Of a DNA stretch of 64,000 nt, positions 58,951 through 64,000 are shown piece after piece. The notes beneath the pieces are model-generated. The model made no database searches, was not told the origin of the DNA, and was given only the letters and a program-made list of their open reading frames with translations. Every line of letters starts with the position of its first letter. The first letter of the stretch is position 1. This stretch comes from Letharia columbiana (Eukaryota > Ascomycota > Lecanoromycetes > Lecanorales > Parmeliaceae): the NCBI RefSeq assembly GCF_014066305.1, contig NW_023501073.1:186001-250000 (forward strand). The letters are read 5' to 3'. The position numbers were made by a program, and so were the translations under genes.

Positions 58951-59246
58951 GTGTCCATCTTGCATATCCCATGGATCGGCTTTATTCAGGCCTTCTTCCT
59001 CATCGCCATCGGCGTCATCACCGGTCCCGTCTTCGACAAAGGCTACCTCCAACCCATGCTATGGCTGGGTAGCTTCCCGACCGTCTTCGGCCTTATGACG
59101 ACTAGCATCTGTGAACACTACTGGCAGAACCTGCTTGTCCAAGGTGTTTGTACTTTGTGTTAGTATCGGCAGCGGTCGTCTCTTCGTTCCAAGTATGGCT
59201 GTCATCGCTACACATTTCACCAAGAAACGCGGGCTCGATAAGTAGA
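58951..59246 (+). pseudogene. fragment of a monocarboxylate-type MFS transporter
   Basis: Reads SWIG-like PWIGFIQAFFLIAIGVITG, PVFDKGYLQPMLWLGSF, PTVFGLMTTSICEHYWQNLL, VQGVC. After a frame change near 59155 it goes on as IGSGRLFVPSMAVIATHFTK and KRGLD, then stops. This is helices 2 to 4 of the MCH/MCT family (SIQAFLL...GPIFDRGY...GLGxGxLFVPS). No start exon or later helices are present. The call is a truncated, frame-broken relic. Confidence 0.7.
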
Positions 59247-59278
59247 GATGTGCGAAAGACTTTCCTACCGTGTTCTAA

Positions 59279-59552
59279 GGCAACTCTGCAGGCACTGTGT
59301 CACTGCGCAGACTGCCGTAAAGGCAGCGGATTCTCCACCACGCAAGAAGCGTTGCTGACCGATTGAAAGGCACCAAGACTATAGAGGTCCGTATTGCTGG
59401 AGAGTAGGTGTGTAAAACTGATCGATTTGTCCAGGAGGGTATCCTGGACATCGTGTCGGATGAAAAGCCCGCGACTGAGCTCTCCGCGGTCAAGAGGCTT
59501 GAATGGATTGCAGAAGTTGCCGGGGTGGTGCAGAAGAAGGCAGACCCTTGAG
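59279..59552 (+). pseudogene. GFA/CENP-V (Mss4-fold) family gene fragment
   Basis: LQALCHCADCRKGSGFST carries the zinc-binding CxCxxC(R)K signature of glutathione-dependent formaldehyde-activating (GFA) domain proteins. About 150 bp on, in another frame, EGILDIVSDEKPATELSAVK then RLEWIAEVAGVVQKKADP ends with a stop at 59552. This matches the usual end of such proteins (GxLDD...PxxELFxxxRVxWLPxVxGAxQ). The middle is missing or scrambled, with stops at about 59365. It is therefore a relic; it sits directly behind the MFS relic and may have been its neighbour when active. Confidence 0.6.
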
Positions 59553-60032
59553 ATGCGAGAGGACGAGGGCCCGCTGTATCTCAGACTGAAAAGTTAGAAG
59601 ATTGGTCTCTTCGCTCTTTATTTGCCAGAAGCCGGTCATATCTGCCTGCAGCCTGTCAGTCACAAGAGTTGAAAGGCATACGCAACTGACACGATGAGCA
59701 CTATAATGGCTGCAAATAAGCAGCAAGGGTTGGGTGGGAAGGATAGTCTAGACATTCAGCGCGGAAGCGACTGATCATTGCGCGAAGCCAGTTCTGACCT
59801 GGGACAACCCAGGGGGGGGGGGCTTTGTTTGGTCAGGATGGTGGGTGGGTCAACGGATACGGCCCAAGGGTGCGATTGGTAGCGGCGTCTGTTTGCGTCA
59901 GGAAGCTTGAGGGGTTGAAAAAGGGGTTTCGTTGTCAAATATATATGCACAGGATGCTAACGCCTATGCAAGGTCTATGGGAATGCCGCTGAATCGCTGC
60001 ATCGAAGTAGTCAACATGCAAAGACAGAGCTC
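59553..60032. other. intergenic with a G12 homopolymer
   Basis: 480 bp downstream of ERO1. It includes a run of twelve G at 59811-59822. No gene recognised. Confidence 0.5.
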
Positions 60033-61840
60033 TCACAGCTCATCCATCCTCGGACCCCATTGGATCTCCCAGCTCCTCTCCGCCACGGGCAATCCCAGCC
60101 AAAAGCTCCACAATCGGCTGAGTTCCACGACCGTAATCTTGAAGAACTTGCCCGGGAGCTCGATCCAGCTTCTGAGGACGAAGCCGAAGGTTCGCCAGAC
60201 CAGGTAACACTCTTCTAGGAATATCTCGGAAATAGATTGGTACGGTTGGACGACCTCTTCATCATCATCGTCGAGGTCAATGGCCGGCTTGGCGTCCGGA
60301 CGGTCTTTGGATCTGTGAGGGGCCTTCTGCTCGCTGGCGTCGGCAAGGTCAACCTTCTTAGCGACCTCCTTTGGCACGACTGGCTCGGCGACCATATCTC
60401 GCATTCGTCCGAGGGCCGTGAGACTGCTAGAGACTCTATCCAGGGTGTTCACCAAAGCCACCAGCTCCGTCCGTCGTAGTGGTGGATTTTCGCCATTCTT
60501 GAGCTCGTCGTACTCGAAGAGAACTTTGAGAGCTGTGCCATACCCGACTGTCTGCAGCTTGCCCCATAGTCTGCACTTGTCGCAGCCAACGCAGTCCATC
60601 AGCCTGCTTACATTGCGGAACCGGTTACGGAAGTCCTCTTTGAGCTCGCCGCTGACATCGGGATCTTGAAACATGGTGTTCTCGTCAAAAATCTGTGGAT
60701 GAGATGCAGCCGCGTCTGCCAAATAGAGGATTTTGGACTTGGTAACTGCATCTTGGGAAGGATCGCCGGAGCAAAAGGTGTAATTTTTGAGGTAGGTACG
60801 GAGCTTGGTGACGGCGCGGAGGAGGATTGCGTAGTCGAAGTAGAGGTTGGAGACACGTTCAGGATGGGTTCCGAGACGGTCCTGGTAGCATTGTAGATTT
60901 GGGCCCCAGGTTCCCGTTGTTTGGTTGAGGTAATCGAAGCAGATGTGGGTGGAAATGGAAGCGTGCATGCCGCTTACGATGCGGTGGAAGACGCGCTTTT
61001 CCAAACATTCGTCCTCAACGGCTAACTCTGTGGAAGGAGAATTCGCTTGTATAACGTTTCGAAGGTCGTTATGCGCTTGGAAGGGATTGGATGAGTCGCC
61101 TCTACTCGGTGCTGACGAGATCTGAGATTCTTTCGAGAAACAATTTTCCTTGTATATGGCATCCCAGACATCCATCCCTGCATAGCCGGTAAATCTTTCT
61201 GGATTGTCCACCAGACTGACATAGTCGCCCTTGACAGCCGCACTTTCGTCTTCCGGTACACAGTAGTCTCTCTCATCGCATTCGTCGTCGTATTCCACCA
61301 CACAGCTCTCCCCTACATTTTCTCCCAACGTCCCTTGCAGCGGCTTTTGAGTTCCCCGCTCTTTCTGCAGCTGTCTGCCGGGATGTGCGGCTTTTGGTCC
61401 CTCCAATTTACTCAACTCTCCGGCTCTCCATATTTCCGGCACATCTTTTTCATCCTCCAATGTGTCCACTTTACAGGCAATGTTCCCGCACGTGCCTGTC
61501 TCGTCGTCCCAAGCTTTGACCGGGCATTTTTGATCGTACAGATTGAGCCTGTAATAGGCGAAGAAATCCGTGGATTTCGTGATGGCTTTTAGCGAAGGCG
61601 AGAGCGCATCGTTCAGGGTATCGAGGGTGGAGTAGGAGGCGCAAGCGTCAGAGACAATTGCTGTAGGGTCGATCTGGTAGAGAGCCAATTAGTAAAAGTC
61701 CACAATCCTACAGATAAGCTACTTACAGCGCAGACCTCGGCGGAGGAAGATTTGGAAGCGGTTGTGCTAGATGGTTTGGCATGGACAGATCCGAAGAGAG
61801 CAAAACAGGCAAGATAGAACCCTTTCGCAGCGGACCTCAT
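60033..61840 (-). CDS. ERO1: ERO1, endoplasmic reticulum thiol oxidase, 2 exons
   Basis: Exons 61840-61727 and 61673-60033 join in phase (53-nt intron) to 584 residues. A signal peptide (MRSAAKGFYLACFALFGSVHA) starts at the ATG 61840. The shuttle and structural Cys are present: CPVKAWDDETGTCGNIAC early, ESCVVEYDDECDERDYC, and the active CVGCDKC (CxxCxxC) with the FAD-pocket run RLWGKLQTVGYGTALKVLF. Ero1 oxidises PDI and passes electrons to oxygen in the ER lumen. The long C-terminal tail (DRPDAKPAIDLDDDDEEVV and on to GPRMDEL) lacks a yeast-like anchor. The last four residues are MDEL-like, which resembles an HDEL/KDEL ER-retrieval signal ending exactly at the stop. Confidence 0.93.
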
Positions 61841-62540
61841 CCTGTCGCGGAATGAATGGCACTTTCGATCAAAGACCAAAAACAGAGCTCAAAAGTATGA
61901 GATACCTTCACATGCTGGGAGAAGGATAATTCGAGTGTCAAGGCCAGTTGACTCCTTTGTTTGTAAGCAGAGGTGGCAACTCATGGAGGGAGATCCGTTG
62001 TCGATAAGAAACAAAGAACAAAAGAACACTAAACATAAGGCAGAGAACGAAGTACAGTGCAGTCAGATTTATTTCTCAGCCATTAACAATGAATGTGGCC
62101 TTTACTCGTTGATTTTTAGTCAGGAACATATAGACGCCACAGAAGCGCGCCACAGCAATTTTGCGAGTAGCCCTAAGATTGCCCGACTAGATAAGCCTCT
62201 ACGGTCCAAAATTGAATACGATCGGCCAGGCATGAGCAACGGACTTGAAAGGCATTCTGTATTTTGCTATCTGGCTGTTCATGGCAGCGTATGGCATTGC
62301 TATGTACAAGCAGCGGTCATGTATTTATCTCATCATCAATCCATGCCCTGTGTTCATCGCTCCTTTCTGAGTTGAGGTTGGCGCCTGGCCAATCAAAGCA
62401 ACAATCATTCTTTATGCCTTCAACCGAGCGTCGTCTAGGGCAATGAGAGCCTCAAAAGCCCCTCTGCCGTTCCAGCAGATCTCTATCTTCAGAGTCAGGC
62501 ACTCCGTGTATACTGCATCTCTTTTCGCTAGTCCAGCCAT
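61841..62540. other. intergenic, no gene seen
   Basis: 700 bp between the ERO1 start and the CIA2 end. A 146-codon plus-strand frame (61935-62375) has no domain and is probably chance. Confidence 0.5.
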
Positions 62541-63270
62541 TCATACTGCTCCACTCTCACACCCTTCCAACATTTTTCTCAGGACTCCCATGAGTGTTCC
62601 ATTCTCCAATGCAGCCGCCACTCTTTCCTTATCCCCTAGCTGTCGATTGACCTGTTCGGCCGTACTGTGCGTACCCTCTTTGATTCTAACATCCACTCGA
62701 AACCGAGGCGGCAGAGCTTGCTCGAGCCTTACTCGCACGCCTAGGCCAATTACTGTGGCGAGGGAGCAATGCGTTATGGTAGGGGTGACGAGAACGGTAA
62801 GCGTCGTGAGTGGTGACAATGAACCCCTCTCTGGAAATGTGGGGGTGAGGAAAATATCCGGGAGATTGACGACGGAGAGTGAGCCGAGAGTTAAGGGATG
62901 TTCTGGGTCTGAGATGGGGGAAATGAGGTCTGTGCAGGCGCGGTCAGCTTCACATGCATGGAGCGAAGGATTCTCATGTCGCAATATGGCTGATCACTTC
63001 CATAGTCGTAAGATACAATGACGAGAAGAGAACTGGGCGAATACCATAAATTTCCTGCTCGTCGATTGGCTCGATATCGGCATCATCTTGGTCTGAAGCC
63101 GAAGAAGAGGAAGGTGAGAATGGGTCTGGAAGATATGCCGACGGAGGAACTATGCTCGAGAACAGGCCTTTGGGGGTGGTTGATGATGGTTGAGCGTGAG
63201 CCTGCCGCCTACGGCTTGGTAAGTCGGAGGCGTTCCTGATCGTGGGGTTGGCGTTGAGGACCTCGGCCAT
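62541..63270 (-). CDS. CIA2: CIA2/MIP18 (FAM96) cytosolic iron-sulfur assembly targeting protein, 2 exons
   Basis: Exons 63270-63045 and 62929-62541 join in phase (intron 115 nt) to 204 residues. The N-terminus is Ser/Pro-rich and probably disordered, ending in DIEPIDEQEIYD. The MIP18/DUF59 domain then reads LISPISDPEHPLTLGSLSVV, TPTITHCSLATVIGLGVRVR, FRVDVRIKEGTHSTAEQVNR and LGDKERVAAALEN, with the conserved HCS reactive Cys. Cia2 joins Cia1 and Met18 to deliver Fe-S clusters to nuclear and cytosolic apoproteins, including DNA polymerases. The domain is complete and undamaged. Confidence 0.92.
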
Positions 63271-63513
63271 GTTTTAGACAGTCAATAATTCGATGGACAA
63301 ATATGGAAGTTCTGAATGAAATGTCTTTTGATCTCGCGTATGTTTGTGTTATAATTGCAGCGCTTGAAGGTGGTTGTTAATGTCCAAGTGGCAATCACAC
63401 AAGAATAGATCATTATGCCGAGCCTCGGGCGGAGAATTTAGTCTTTCGCTTAGACATGGACGGCTCGAACGGCTGCTAATCGATAAGGAACCTTTTTTCA
63501 AAATTCTGAGCCC
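63271..63513. other. intergenic, CIA2 promoter side
   Basis: About 240 bp upstream of CIA2; no feature recognised. Confidence 0.4.
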
Positions 63514-63642
63514 TCAGTCATCGAAGGTATCTTGCCATCGCTCCATCCTCTCCATCTCAAGTGAAGCTAACGCTACCTGCATCCTTTCTCCTCTAGCAAC
63601 GCTTTTTTTGTTAGGCTCATCTTGTAGCTTGCTGAAAAGAGA
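63514..63642 (-). CDS. possible last exon of an unidentified gene
   Basis: After a usable acceptor (ctgcaag at 63643) the frame reads SLFSKLQDEPNKKSVARGER then MQVALASLEMERMERWQDTF and ends DD-stop at 63514. The charged, helical text looks like real protein, and the frame is closed by a normal stop. No start or earlier exon could be joined with confidence in 63643-64000. I do not recognise the family. Confidence 0.3.
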   Translation of the reverse strand, partial: SLFSKLQDEPNKKSVARGERMQVALASLEMERMERWQDTFDD

Positions 63643-64000
63643 CTTGCAGGTGCAGGACAGGTAAGGAGAAAAAAAGCACGAATGAAAGACAAAAGCATGC
63701 AAGCAATGGTGCGTGCTCCCGCAGCGGGCTGAAAATAGGTGCTCCACTGTTCCCCTATCTTCGCAATCAGCTCCCAGCGGCCCACCCCCACGGGTTGCTC
63801 CAGTGGGCGCTAGAATGTTCCAAACTTCCAATCAGGTACCGTAATGCAAGGCGTTCGGCCCCCGAAAAGCTTGTCAAGCAGTCAAACAGGCTACAGCTCC
63901 TTTTCTACTTCATCGTCCTACCCATGATGCCTGTCTGGTGAGGCGTGGACGAGGCAGATGGCAGCATTGTTATCGAACCTGCAGTTAGCCTTACCGTGAA
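63643..64000. other. window end, nothing certain
   Basis: 358 bp that may contain earlier exons or the promoter of the gene ending at 63514. No supportable feature. Confidence 0.35.

Overview
This is nuclear DNA of a filamentous ascomycete (Pezizomycotina). The evidence is many short GT-AG introns (mostly 46 to 115 nt) with CTAAC/CTAAT-type branch points, no operons, and filamentous-fungal gene types: class I myosin with an acidic tail, a Pth11-like rhodopsin-domain protein, MFS and P450 genes. The style of several proteins suggests Dothideomycetes, but that is an impression, not something proved here. I rebuilt exon structures by hand from splice signals and checked every listed junction for reading phase. 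In the conserved genes the phases close exactly and give family-typical lengths.

Layout. 0-5 kb: an AIF/AMID-like oxidoreductase, a B-box-type zinc protein (ANCHR-like) and a frame-broken MFS drug transporter. 5.6-9.8 kb: MYO1. 10-11.3 kb: a small secreted protein and remains of a single-pass surface protein. 12.1-17.7 kb: SIN3. 18.5-21.8 kb: a fasciclin-domain secreted protein and a broken P450. 22.6-29.9 kb: a divergent pair, an LMBD1-type transporter and CFT1. 30.4-31.3 kb: a proline-rich protein. 32-35.6 kb: a divergent pair, a membrane RING-H2 protein and cyclophilin H. 36 kb: a broken gene. 37.2 kb: a mitochondrial-type small protein. 37.8-39.4 kb: a microsatellite-rich gap. 39.4-44.5 kb: a divergent pair, SNU114 and ERG10, with a small inverted-repeat element (MITE) between them. 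45.4-46.8 kb: a Pth11-like gene. 48.5-52.8 kb: a gene-poor stretch with a dead GH16 glucanase and a DUF4246 relic. 52.8-58.8 kb: a divergent pair, VPS8 and a GPALPP-motif protein. 58.9-59.6 kb: relics of a monocarboxylate-type MFS gene and a GFA-family gene. 60-63.3 kb: ERO1 and CIA2.

Main message. No frameshift or nonsense codon is visible in the large conserved genes (MYO1, SIN3, LMBD1, CFT1, SNU114, ERG10, VPS8, ERO1, CIA2; about 27 kb of coding sequence). Nearly every accessory-type gene (MFS, P450, GH16, DUF4246, MFS/MCT, GFA, the 36-kb gene, and probably the Pth11-like and surface-protein genes) carries frameshifts or stops while its protein sequence is still recognisable. This looks like recent, broad accessory-gene decay rather than random base-calling error. 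The genes do not form one pathway. They cover mRNA processing (CFT1, SNU114, cyclophilin H), chromatin repression (SIN3), endocytosis and vacuole traffic (MYO1, VPS8, LMBD1), ER folding (ERO1), Fe-S delivery (CIA2) and sterol precursors (ERG10). I found no secondary-metabolite cluster, no CRISPR array, no rRNA and no convincing tRNA. I also found no new multi-gene system; the candidates for novelty are the MITE, the decay pattern and a few uncharacterised proteins.
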